This document shows, in pieces, positions 16,960 through 24,670 of a DNA stretch of 64,000 nt. Source of the stretch: Saccharopolyspora oryzae (GTDB lineage: Bacteria > Actinomycetota > Actinomycetes > Mycobacteriales > Pseudonocardiaceae); contig NZ_JAQGLA010000023.1 in NCBI RefSeq assembly GCF_027853915.1, forward strand, positions 19,521 through 83,520, read 5' to 3'. Made by a program: the position numbers and the translations under genes. The notes below the pieces were generated by a model. The model made no database searches and was not told the origin of the DNA. It worked only from the letters and a program-made list of their open reading frames with translations. Positions within the stretch are counted from its first letter, which is position 1. The number at the start of each line of letters is the position of its first letter.

Positions 16960-17693
16960 GCGTGGAGATCAGCGGTGCTTGCGCGCGGCTGCGGTTGTGC
17001 CGTCCGGAAGCGGGCAACGCCTTGCGCGGTGATGTGGTGGGCGAGCTGCTCGGCGGCCTTCGCATCGCGGAGCGGACACCGGGTTGCTGTGCGGTCGTCC
17101 TGACCGCAGAAGGGGACTCCTTCTGCTCCGGAATCGATCTGTCCATAGTGGAGTCTCCAGGTTCCTGGACGGCCGTGGACGGAAGGGCTTTGTGGGAACT
17201 GCTGTCCGGGCTGGCTACCAGTCCGCTGGTGACCGTCGCGGTGGTGGACGGCCGCGCGACGGGCGGCGGGGTGGGGCTGGCGAGCAGCTGCGACTTCGTG
17301 CTGGCCGGGCCGAACGCGCGCTTCCGCCTCACCGAACTGCTGATCGGCCTGGTACCGGCGCTGATCACCCCGTTCGTCTCGGCCCGGATCGGCACGCGGG
17401 AGGTGTTCCGCAGATCGGTCCTGGCTGACGAGCTCGACGCCGCCGAGGCCCACGCGCTCGGTTTGGCCGACGAAGTGGTGGAAGAACCGGAAGAGGCGCT
17501 GCGGCGGATCCTGCGCGCACTGCGGCGCATGCCGAGGCCTGAAGCAGTTGGCGATCTCAAGTCCTGCCACCGGATTCTCGATCCGCTGCCGGAGGACTAC
17601 TTCGACCACGCGCACCGCATGTTCGAACGAGCGGTCACCGATCCGGGCGTGCGTTCCCGGGTGCAGCGGCTGCGCGAGGAGGGGTTGCTGTGA
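16947..17693 (+). CDS. Enoyl-CoA hydratase-like ECH1 (dehydratase of the HCS cassette)
   Basis: 248 residues of the crotonase fold. Oxyanion-hole segments are FCSGIDLS and TGGGVGLASSCDF, and a Glu in RLTELLIGLVPA is placed as in PksH-type dehydratases. In beta-branching, ECH1 removes water from the HMG-type intermediate to give a glutaconyl-type chain. The start overlaps the HMGS end by 13 bases and the stop overlaps ECH2 by four, so expression is coupled. The CSGID and PALITPF segments fit the ECH1 subgroup better than fatty-acid hydratases. Confidence 0.85.
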   Translation: MAPVSVEISGACARLRLCRPEAGNALRGDVVGELLGGLRIAERTPGCCAVVLTAEGDSFCSGIDLSIVESPGSWTAVDGRALWELLSGLATSPLVTVAVVDGRATGGGVGLASSCDFVLAGPNARFRLTELLIGLVPALITPFVSARIGTREVFRRSVLADELDAAEAHALGLADEVVEEPEEALRRILRALRRMPRPEAVGDLKSCHRILDPLPEDYFDHAHRMFERAVTDPGVRSRVQRLREEGLL

Positions 17694-18439
17694 GCGATCT
17701 CGTGACGGTCGAGATCGACGGCCGCGTCGCGGTGGTCACCGTGGCCGATTCCCGGGGCGGCAACGCGATCTCGTCCGCCCTGGTCGAAGCCGTCCCGGCC
17801 GCGCTGGCCGAGGCGGTGTCCGACCCCGCGGTGCACGTGATCGTCGCTGCTGGCCTGCCCGCGGTGTTCGCCGCCGGTGCCAGTCGCGAGTACCTGCTGA
17901 CCGACGAGCGCGCCGACGTCGAACCGTTCGTCCGGGCCTTCCCGCACTGCCCGCTGCCGGTGGTCGCGGCGATGCAGGGCCACGCCATCGGCGGCGGGCT
18001 CAGCTTCGGCCTGTACGCCGACGTGCCGGTGCTCTCCGAGCGCTCCCGCTACGCGGCGAACTTCCTGAACTACGGCCTGGTCCCGGAGTACGGCACGACC
18101 TGGCTGCTGCCGAGCCGACTCGGGCACACTCTCGGCACCGAGATGCTGCTGACCGCTCGCGGCTACGCGGGAGCTGAGCTCCGCGCCCGCTCGGCGCCGG
18201 TGAAGGTCGTGCCGCACGAGTCGGTGTTCGACACCGCGCTCGAGCTGGCGCGTGGGATGGCGCGGGCGCCGCGGTACGCGTTGGAGCTGCTCAAAGGCCA
18301 GTTCGCCGAGCAGGCGCTGGCCGCGGGCGACGCCGCGATCGAGGTCGAGGTCGGCAGGCACGAAAAGGCTTGGGGTTCCGCCGATTTCCGGCGGCTGGTC
18401 AAGCAGCGGTACGGACGAGCAGAGGAGATAGCCCGGTGA
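17690..18439 (+). CDS. Enoyl-CoA hydratase-like ECH2 (decarboxylase of the HCS cassette)
   Basis: 249 residues of the crotonase fold with AMQGHAIGGGLSFGLYAD and RYAANFLNYGLVPEYG, a pattern close to the PksI/CurF ECH2 decarboxylases; these lack the hydratase Glu pair and use a Lys/His environment to decarboxylate the ECH1 product, leaving a beta-methyl or exomethylene branch. GTGA overlaps on both sides join it to ECH1 and the ketosynthase. The order HMGS-ECH1-ECH2 is conserved in known cassettes. Whether it yields an alpha,beta or beta,gamma alkene cannot be read here. Confidence 0.85.
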   Translation: MSDLVTVEIDGRVAVVTVADSRGGNAISSALVEAVPAALAEAVSDPAVHVIVAAGLPAVFAAGASREYLLTDERADVEPFVRAFPHCPLPVVAAMQGHAIGGGLSFGLYADVPVLSERSRYAANFLNYGLVPEYGTTWLLPSRLGHTLGTEMLLTARGYAGAELRARSAPVKVVPHESVFDTALELARGMARAPRYALELLKGQFAEQALAAGDAAIEVEVGRHEKAWGSADFRRLVKQRYGRAEEIAR

Positions 18440-20154
18440 CCAAGAATGCGCAGTTGGCTCCGTTGGCGATCGTGGGGATGTCCTGCCGGGTGCCGGGCGG
18501 TGACGACGTCGACGAGTTCTGGGAGACGCTGCTGGCCGGCCGTCCCGCGATGGGACCGGTCCCCGCCGAACGCCTCGTCGGCTACGACGCCGAGGTGGCC
18601 GGGGAAGGCGGGCTGACCGCCGCTCTCGTGTCCGATGTGGACACCTTCGACGCCGGGTTCTTCGACGTGGTCGGGCGGATGGCGGTGTGGATGGACCCGC
18701 AGCAGCGGCTGCTGCTGGAGACCACCTGGCGGGCGCTGGAGTCGGCGGGCATCGCGCCGAGCAGCCTGCGCGGCCAGGAGGTCGGGGTGTTCGTCGGTTC
18801 GTCCACGAGCGACTTCCGGGACGGGATGATCAGCACCGGCGTGCTGGACCGCTACTCGCTGACCGGCAGCATCGCCGCCTACCTGTCGAACCGGGTCTCG
18901 AACTTCTTCGACCTGCGCGGCCCCAGCATCACGGTCGACACCGCCTGCTCCAGCGGCCTGAGCGCGCTGGCGCTGGCTGCTTCCGGGCTGCGCGCGGGCG
19001 ACTTCGACACCGCCATCGTCGGCGGCTCCAACGTCTACGCCTCGGGATGGCTCACCGGAGCGCTGGCGCACATGGGTGCGTTGTCGCCGACGGGGACGTG
19101 CCGCCCGTTCTCCGACGACGCCAACGGGTACGTGCGCGGGGAAGGCGTGCTGTGCTTCGTGGTCAAGCGGCTCGACGACGCGCTGGAGGCAGGTGACCCG
19201 GTGCTGGCGATCATCCGGGGCGCGGCGGCCAACCACGACGGCCGGGCCGGCGGACTGGTCAAGACCGACAGCGGTTCCCAAGCCCGGCTGCTGCGCCGGA
19301 CGCTCGCGCAGGGCGACGTGGACCCGGCGTCGCTGGGCTACCTCGAAGCCCACGCGCCCGGGACGAAGTTGGACGTCGAGGAGCTCAACGGTCTGCGCGA
19401 ACTGGTCCGCGAGCACGCAGCGGGGCCGGTGCGCTTCGCGGGACCGGGCGAGCGGTTGTGGATCGGCACTGTGAAGGCCGTCATCGGTCACCTGGAGGGC
19501 GCTGCGGGCACGGCGAGCCTGGCCAAGGCGGTGCTGGTCCTGGGCAACGGGGCGATCCCCACCGGCGCCGGGATCCTCGGCATGGACGGGGATCTGGAGA
19601 TCCACGACCAGCCGGCCGAGGTGGCGCAGGGCAGCGTGCCGTGGGAACCCGGTGATGCTCCCCGGAGGCTGGGCGTCAGCTCCTTCGGCATCGGCGGGTC
19701 GAACGCCCACGTGGTGCTGGAGGAACCACCCGCCGCGGACTCGCCGGACGGCTCCTGGGGTGGGACGTCGATGGTGTTCCCGATCAGCGGTACCGATGAC
19801 GACGCGCTGCGCCGGGTCGCCGCCAGGCTCGCCGAGTTCGTCGCCGGTCCGACGGCTCCGGAACCGACCGCCACCGCGTGGACGCTGCAAACCGGCCGCG
19901 ACCACCTCACCGCCCGAGCGGTGGTGCGAGCGAGCACGAACGAGGAACTGCGCGCCGGGCTCGTGCTGATCGCGGAAGGCGTTGACGCACCGGAGGAAAC
20001 CGATCCGCGAGTCCGGGAATGGCTGGGCGGCGGGGAGATCGACTGGTCGAAGCTGTGGCACCACCCGCCGCGCCGCCGCGTGCGACTGCCCGGCTACCCG
20101 TTCCTCCGCACGCCCTACGGGATCGCCCCGAAGACCCGCAAGGTCGCCCGGTGA
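18436..20154 (+). CDS. Stand-alone polyketide ketosynthase with C-terminal linker
   Basis: 572 residues. KS landmarks are IVGMSCRVPGG, the nucleophile Cys171 in VDTACSSG, the first His in EAHAPGTKLDVEE (usual EAHGTGT altered) and the second in IGHLEGAAG. Residues after ~430 form the post-KS linker, ending in VRLPGYPFLRTPYG, as in modular PKS KS-linker units. No AT, KR, DH or ACP is fused, so the enzyme must work with the free-standing ACPs and a malonyl supply from elsewhere (trans-AT-like logic). GTG 18436 overlaps ECH2. It probably extends the chain on ACP1 once or a few times. Confidence 0.9.
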   Translation: MTKNAQLAPLAIVGMSCRVPGGDDVDEFWETLLAGRPAMGPVPAERLVGYDAEVAGEGGLTAALVSDVDTFDAGFFDVVGRMAVWMDPQQRLLLETTWRALESAGIAPSSLRGQEVGVFVGSSTSDFRDGMISTGVLDRYSLTGSIAAYLSNRVSNFFDLRGPSITVDTACSSGLSALALAASGLRAGDFDTAIVGGSNVYASGWLTGALAHMGALSPTGTCRPFSDDANGYVRGEGVLCFVVKRLDDALEAGDPVLAIIRGAAANHDGRAGGLVKTDSGSQARLLRRTLAQGDVDPASLGYLEAHAPGTKLDVEELNGLRELVREHAAGPVRFAGPGERLWIGTVKAVIGHLEGAAGTASLAKAVLVLGNGAIPTGAGILGMDGDLEIHDQPAEVAQGSVPWEPGDAPRRLGVSSFGIGGSNAHVVLEEPPAADSPDGSWGGTSMVFPISGTDDDALRRVAARLAEFVAGPTAPEPTATAWTLQTGRDHLTARAVVRASTNEELRAGLVLIAEGVDAPEETDPRVREWLGGGEIDWSKLWHHPPRRRVRLPGYPFLRTPYGIAPKTRKVAR

Positions 20155-21374
20155 GGCGCGAGGTCCTGATCACCGGCGCGAGCGTGCTCAACTCCGTCGC
20201 CGACGACCTGGACGGCTTCACCGCGGCCCTGCGCGAGGGCCGGAGCGGGGTGCGCGCGGTCGACCTGCCCGCCGAGTCCAGGGCGGGAGTCGCCGCGCAG
20301 CTCGACGGGTTCTCCGTCGCGGCCTGGACGCAGCGCCATCTGCACGACGCCCCCGACGCAGCGGCCCGGCTCCAACGCGCGACCCGCCGATCCGCCCTGC
20401 CCGGGCAGACCGCCGCGTGCGTCGCGGAAGAGGCGTTGCGTTCGGCCGGGCTCGAGGATCGGGAGAACACCGCTCTGATCGTGGCGGGCAACAACCTCGC
20501 GCTCGGCTACCACGCCGAGGCCCTGCGCGGATTCCACGACCGACCGAGCAGCCTGCGGCCCTCGCACGTCCTCACCCACCTGGACACCGACGTCGTCGGG
20601 ACGGTCAGCGAAGCGACCGGCGTCGCGGGCGAGGGCTGGACAGCCGGCGCTGCCTCGGCCAGCAGCACGGTCGCCGCGATCCTCGGCGCTCGCCTGGTCG
20701 CCGCGGGCGAGGTCGACTCCTGCCTGGTGGTGGCACCGGTGGCGGAGCTGTCCGCTGCTGAGCTCCGCGCCTTCCGCGACAGCGGCGCGATGGCCGCACC
20801 GGACGAGGAGGTGGCTCCGCGGCAGCTCTGCCGCCCGTTCGATGCGCAACGACGCGGCTTCGTCCACGGCCAAGGCGCGGCAGCGATCGTGCTCGAGAGC
20901 CGCGCGCGAGTGCGCCCCCTGGCGTCGATCGCGGGCTGGGGCCAACGCCTCGACGCCCGCCGCGGCACCGATCCGAACCCGGCGGGCCAAGCCGCCGCAC
21001 TGCGCGCCGCGCTCGCATCGGCCCGAGTCCGGCCGCACGAGGTCGACTACGTCAACGCCCACGGCACCGGATCGAAGGCCGGCGACACCGCGGAGGCCCA
21101 CGCCCTCACCGAGGTCTTCGGCTCCGCACCCCTGGTCAACTCCACGAAACCGCTGGTGGGGCACTGCCTGACCGCAGCGGGGTTGCAGGAGCTGATCGCC
21201 ACCGCGCTGCAACTGCGCGGCGGATTCGTCCACGGCAACCCGAACCTGCACGAACCCATCGATGAAGACCTGCCCCTGGTGGGTCAGGCCGCCAAGGCGG
21301 CACCGATCCGGCTGGCGGTGTCCAACAGCGTCGCCTTCAGCGGGATCAACGCCGCGATCGTCCTGCGCAGCTGA
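20151..21374 (+). CDS. KS-zero: ketosynthase with Cys-to-Ser, malonyl-ACP decarboxylase of the HCS cassette
   Basis: 407 residues. The nucleophile region reads TAGAASASS, placing Ser169 where condensing KSs have Cys, while both catalytic His motifs remain (NAHGTGSKAGD and KPLVGHCLTAAG). This is the PksF/CurC-type change: the enzyme decarboxylates malonyl on the donor ACP to acetyl-ACP, which the HMGS homologue uses. GTG 20151 overlaps the KS stop by four bases. The KPL-GHCL-AAG stretch also matches this subgroup. A cupin follows 33 bases later. Confidence 0.85.
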   Translation: MRREVLITGASVLNSVADDLDGFTAALREGRSGVRAVDLPAESRAGVAAQLDGFSVAAWTQRHLHDAPDAAARLQRATRRSALPGQTAACVAEEALRSAGLEDRENTALIVAGNNLALGYHAEALRGFHDRPSSLRPSHVLTHLDTDVVGTVSEATGVAGEGWTAGAASASSTVAAILGARLVAAGEVDSCLVVAPVAELSAAELRAFRDSGAMAAPDEEVAPRQLCRPFDAQRRGFVHGQGAAAIVLESRARVRPLASIAGWGQRLDARRGTDPNPAGQAAALRAALASARVRPHEVDYVNAHGTGSKAGDTAEAHALTEVFGSAPLVNSTKPLVGHCLTAAGLQELIATALQLRGGFVHGNPNLHEPIDEDLPLVGQAAKAAPIRLAVSNSVAFSGINAAIVLRS

Positions 21375-21407
21375 GCGCGACAACTCACGTCGAACCATGG
21401 AGGTCGA

Positions 21408-21908
21408 GTGACCAGCAATGCCCCGAAGGGACTCCTGCACGTGCCCGCCGACGAAGGGGAGTCGGTGTGGATCGGCGCGGACATCTACACGCTGAAGGCG
21501 ACGAAGGAGAACACCGGAGGCTCCCTGAGCCTGATGGAGGTCTCGGTCCCACCCGGCGACGGCCCGCCCCCGCACATCCACGCCCACGAGGACGAAGGCA
21601 TCTACGTCCTGGCCGGTGACCTGGAGTTCTTCAGCGGTGGCCAAACCTTCCAGGCGGGCCCGGGGGACTTCGTCTTCGTCCCGAGGGGAACGGTCCACAG
21701 CCTCCGCAACATCGGAGTCCACCCGGGCAAGACCCTGACGATGTACACCCCGGGCGGCATGGACCGCTACTTCGCAGGCGTCGGCGACAAGGCCGAACCA
21801 GGAGTGCCTCCGCAGCCGATGTCCGAAGAACAACTCCACCGGGCGATGACCCTGGCGCCCCAGCACGGCCTCGAAGTCCAACTGCCCCCACCAGGCGAAC
21901 CCGCCTGA
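21408..21908 (+). CDS. Cupin-domain protein
   Basis: 166 residues with the two cupin motifs: GDGPPPHIHAHEDEGIYVLAG (metal-binding H-x-H and E) and PRGTVHSLRNIG (third His). Such proteins act as metal-dependent isomerases, dioxygenases or epimerases, or as ligand-binding proteins. GGAGGTCGAG precedes GTG 21408. It is the last gene of the rightward operon, followed by a hairpin terminator at 21926-21962, so it is probably a tailoring step. The C-terminal third has no clear second cupin. Confidence 0.8.
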   Translation: MTSNAPKGLLHVPADEGESVWIGADIYTLKATKENTGGSLSLMEVSVPPGDGPPPHIHAHEDEGIYVLAGDLEFFSGGQTFQAGPGDFVFVPRGTVHSLRNIGVHPGKTLTMYTPGGMDRYFAGVGDKAEPGVPPQPMSEEQLHRAMTLAPQHGLEVQLPPPGEPA

Positions 21909-21925
21909 CGACCCGGGATCGAGAT

Positions 21926-21962
21926 CGCCGGAAATGCCGTTCCGGCAAGGGCGTTTCCGGCG
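21926..21962 (+). terminator. Hairpin terminator of the biosynthetic operon
   Basis: CGCCGGAAA (21926-21934) pairs perfectly with TTTCCGGCG (21954-21962), with an inner TGCCG/CGGCA stem. It lies 18 bases after the cupin stop. There is no T-tract, as is usual for actinomycete terminators. Confidence 0.65.
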
Positions 21963-22183
21963 AGCTCGGCGGGCGTAGCGCTTCCACTTTGGACAGTTCG
22001 ATGAGGTTGCCCGTACGACGGGGTGAGCTCCCCCGCGCCGTTCGGCGTTGCGCTCGGCGCGAACCCGGGGTGCCCCGGCGAATCGGCTCCGCAGCGATAC
22101 GATGGTCCGGTAGCCGCAGACGCAAGAGCCGCTGGCCCGTGATCGCTGCTCCGCATCCGGCGCCGAGGCCGGACGGGAACATC

Positions 22184-22897
22184 ATGAGCACGGGTAGAGG
22201 GCCGAGCCTCACCGAAGTCGTCATGGAGCACGTGCGCTCCGCCGTCATCGAAGGCACGATGCGTCCGCAGGAGTGGTACAGCGTCTACCAGCTCTCCGAC
22301 GAGCTCGGCGTCTCGCGTTCGCCGGTCCGCGAAGGCCTCCTGCGGTTGGAGGAGGCCGGTCTCATCCGCTTCGTGCGCAACCGCGGCTTCCAGATCATCC
22401 CCACCACGCCCGAGGACGTCGCGGAGATCTTCTCCATCCGCCTCGCCCTCGAAGTCCCGGCCGCCCATCGCGCCGCCCTGTACGCCGACGAGTCCTTCAC
22501 CGCCGAGGCGGCGGAACTGCGCCGGCAGATGTGCGAGGCCGCCGAGCAGGACGAGGAGACGCGCTTCTTCGCCGTCGACCAGGAACTGCACGGCATCGTG
22601 CTCGAGGCCGGCAGCATGCGGCGCGGTCACCGGATCGTCGATCAGCTGCGGGTTTCGACCCGACTGCTCGGGGCTTCGACGGCCGGCCGGAGCCGGGAGT
22701 ACTCCGACATCATCGGCGAACACGATCCGATCATCGATGCGATCCTCGCCGGCGACGGCCCTGGCGCAGCGCAGGCGATGCGGGACCACCTCGAAGCGAC
22801 TGCCGTGCTGTTGGTCGGTCAAGCGCTGCGCTACGCGGAGCGGTCTGAGGACCCCCAGGAGCTCTGGACCCGGTTGAGGACCGGTTTCGACTCCTGA
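22184..22897 (+). CDS. GntR-family regulator (FCD/FadR subfamily)
   Basis: 237 residues: an N-terminal winged helix (YQLSDELGVSRSPVREGLLRLEEAGL, seen in parts) and a C-terminal all-helical FCD domain with the metal-binding pattern including D and H residues (VDQELHGIV, EHDPIIDAI). FCD regulators bind hydroxy or oxo acids. ATG 22184 was chosen because the winged helix begins soon after; no strong binding site is visible. It is convergent with the TRAP/dehydrogenase operon and separated by a shared terminator, so it is the likely lactate- or hydroxyacid-sensing repressor. A matching palindrome lies before the dehydrogenase gene. Confidence 0.85.
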   Translation: MSTGRGPSLTEVVMEHVRSAVIEGTMRPQEWYSVYQLSDELGVSRSPVREGLLRLEEAGLIRFVRNRGFQIIPTTPEDVAEIFSIRLALEVPAAHRAALYADESFTAEAAELRRQMCEAAEQDEETRFFAVDQELHGIVLEAGSMRRGHRIVDQLRVSTRLLGASTAGRSREYSDIIGEHDPIIDAILAGDGPGAAQAMRDHLEATAVLLVGQALRYAERSEDPQELWTRLRTGFDS

Positions 22898-22916
22898 TCC
22901 GCTCGTCCTGCGCGCT

Positions 22917-22949
22917 GCGGTGTCCGGATCCGCTCGGCCCGGACACCGC
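22917..22949. terminator. Bidirectional hairpin terminator
   Basis: GCGGTGTCCGG (22917-22927) pairs perfectly with CCGGACACCGC (22939-22949) around an 11-base loop. It lies between the convergent GntR gene and the TRAP-associated small gene and can serve both strands. Confidence 0.7.
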
Positions 22950-22962
22950 GGCGGCGGGACGC

Positions 22963-23208
22963 TCACGACTGCTCGGCGCCGGGCCCGTCGGTCGACTTCT
23001 CCTTCGGGAAGTACTGCAGTGCGAAGGCGGCCAGCGCGCAGGCCGTCGCTGAGCTGAACGCCGACCAGTTGAGCGTGGACGCGGCACCCTCGACGAGCCC
23101 GGGGCTGAGGGCGACGACGCCGAGCAGTTGGCCGAGCACGATGAGCGAGCCAAGCGCGAGGAAAGCGACGAGGGCGATCCAGAAGATGAATTCGAGGGCC
23201 TTCTTCAC
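22963..23208 (-). CDS. Small two-helix membrane protein with the TRAP-type permease
   Basis: 81 residues with two hydrophobic segments and a lysine-rich end (YFPKEKSTD). GTG 23208 has GAGAGGA upstream and the gene follows the large permease by 11 bases. In the place of a DctQ subunit (normally ~160-200 residues with four helices), this tiny protein could be the accessory subunit. I do not recognise its family. Confidence 0.6.
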   Translation of the reverse strand: MKKALEFIFWIALVAFLALGSLIVLGQLLGVVALSPGLVEGAASTLNWSAFSSATACALAAFALQYFPKEKSTDGPGAEQS

Positions 23209-23219
23209 AGCGGATCCTC

Positions 23220-24563
23220 TCAGCTCGGAATCGGCAGCCAGCCCATGGCGATGAGCCACCCGATGGCGATGACGGGGACGACGAACCAGATGATGAGCGG
23301 GACGAACGTCTTCTGGGGGTTGACCTCGGCCATGCCGGAGGCCAGGTAGATGGGTGCGCCCACCGGTGGGGAGGCGCCCTCGGTCGAGGTGCACACCAGG
23401 ATCGCGCAGATGGCCACGACGGCCGGGACGTCGACGGTGCCCAGGGCGATGACCGCCGGAGCGGCGATGGCCGCTGCCGTAGCCGTCGAGGACAGCGGCG
23501 TGGCCACCAGGACCGCGGTGAGGCAGACGACGAGGACGAGCAGTGGTTTGGGCAGGTCCATCTGGGCCAGCGTTTCGGACAGCTGCGGTCCGACTCCGAG
23601 CTCGCTCATGATGTTCGAGGCGGCCAGGGCGGCGAAGAGGGAAATGCCCACCGTGGCGAACTGCGGTGCTTCCGCTCGGATCGCCCGGCGGAGGTGTCCC
23701 CAGTTGCCGCGCAGGCGCTTGCGGCCCTCGACGAGCGCGATCAGGGAGATGAGGATCGGCACCCAGACGATGATGGAGATCTCTCCCATGGCCGCTTCGC
23801 CGATCCGGGCTTCGGACTCCAGCAAGTTGAACAGCGGCCCGAAGGTGAGCAGCACGGGGATGAGGATGCCGGCGAAGATCGTCATCGACGTCCACCCGCT
23901 CGCCAGCGCCCTGCGGAAGGGTGCGAGGTGGCGGGAGTCGGTGCGCTCGATGCCGTCGCGGCGGGTCCAGATGAAGACGACGAGCATGCGGTAGAGCACG
24001 CAGTAGGCGCCGGCGACGAACAGCGAGACGTAGACGTCACCGGCGCTCACGCCGACGGCGGCCGGCGTCGCCAGGATGATGAACATGGTCGAGTTCGGCG
24101 GCAGCGCGACGCCGAGACCGGAGTTGCCGGCCACGAGGGTGGCGGCCCGCGCACGCGACCAGCCGTTCTCCTTCATCCACGGGATCGTCACCGAACCGAC
24201 GGTGGCGGCGTTGCCCGCGGTCGATCCGGCGACGAGTCCGATGGCCGCGGATCCTGCCGTCGAGACGTAGGCCGCTCCGCCGCGCAGGCGGCCGAAGACG
24301 GAGTTGAAGATCTGGATGAGCCGTTCGATGAGGCCCGTGGCCGAGACGATCACGCCCATGAAGACGAATGCCATGCCGGCGAAGGTCACGTCGTTGTCGA
24401 GCGCGTCCCAGACTCCGGTCCACAGCAGCGACAGCGCGTCCTTGCCGCCGACGAGCGCGGTGGCCAGGAGGGCTACGAGCAGGGACTCGGAGATCGGTCT
24501 CCGGAGCGGGACGTTCATCACGACGGTGACAGCGATGAAGACCAGCAGCGCGAGGATGCCCAT
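23220..24563 (-). CDS. TRAP-type C4-dicarboxylate/2-hydroxyacid transporter, large permease (DctM-like)
   Basis: 447 residues with about a dozen hydrophobic segments and the DctM-type glycine- and asparagine-rich loops (STAGNAATVGSVTIPWMKE, GNSGLGVALPPNSTMF, STEGASPPVGAPIYLASG). The family imports dicarboxylates, lactate or related acids by ion coupling. No periplasmic-type binding protein or DctQ is adjacent, so either these are elsewhere or the system works as a secondary carrier. It lies between the FAD/Fe-S dehydrogenase and the small membrane gene on one strand. Together with the dehydrogenase, uptake of a D-2-hydroxyacid is the best guess. Confidence 0.75.
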   Translation of the reverse strand: MGILALLVFIAVTVVMNVPLRRPISESLLVALLATALVGGKDALSLLWTGVWDALDNDVTFAGMAFVFMGVIVSATGLIERLIQIFNSVFGRLRGGAAYVSTAGSAAIGLVAGSTAGNAATVGSVTIPWMKENGWSRARAATLVAGNSGLGVALPPNSTMFIILATPAAVGVSAGDVYVSLFVAGAYCVLYRMLVVFIWTRRDGIERTDSRHLAPFRRALASGWTSMTIFAGILIPVLLTFGPLFNLLESEARIGEAAMGEISIIVWVPILISLIALVEGRKRLRGNWGHLRRAIRAEAPQFATVGISLFAALAASNIMSELGVGPQLSETLAQMDLPKPLLVLVVCLTAVLVATPLSSTATAAAIAAPAVIALGTVDVPAVVAICAILVCTSTEGASPPVGAPIYLASGMAEVNPQKTFVPLIIWFVVPVIAIGWLIAMGWLPIPS

Positions 24564-24670
24564 CGTGTTTCACCTGTTTCTTCGGTTCAGCCGCTCAGCG
24601 CTGAGCGGGGTGCCGGGGGTGTGCCCGGTGGAGCTTGTGGTCGTCGGGTGCTGAGGCCACCGCGCGGTGG

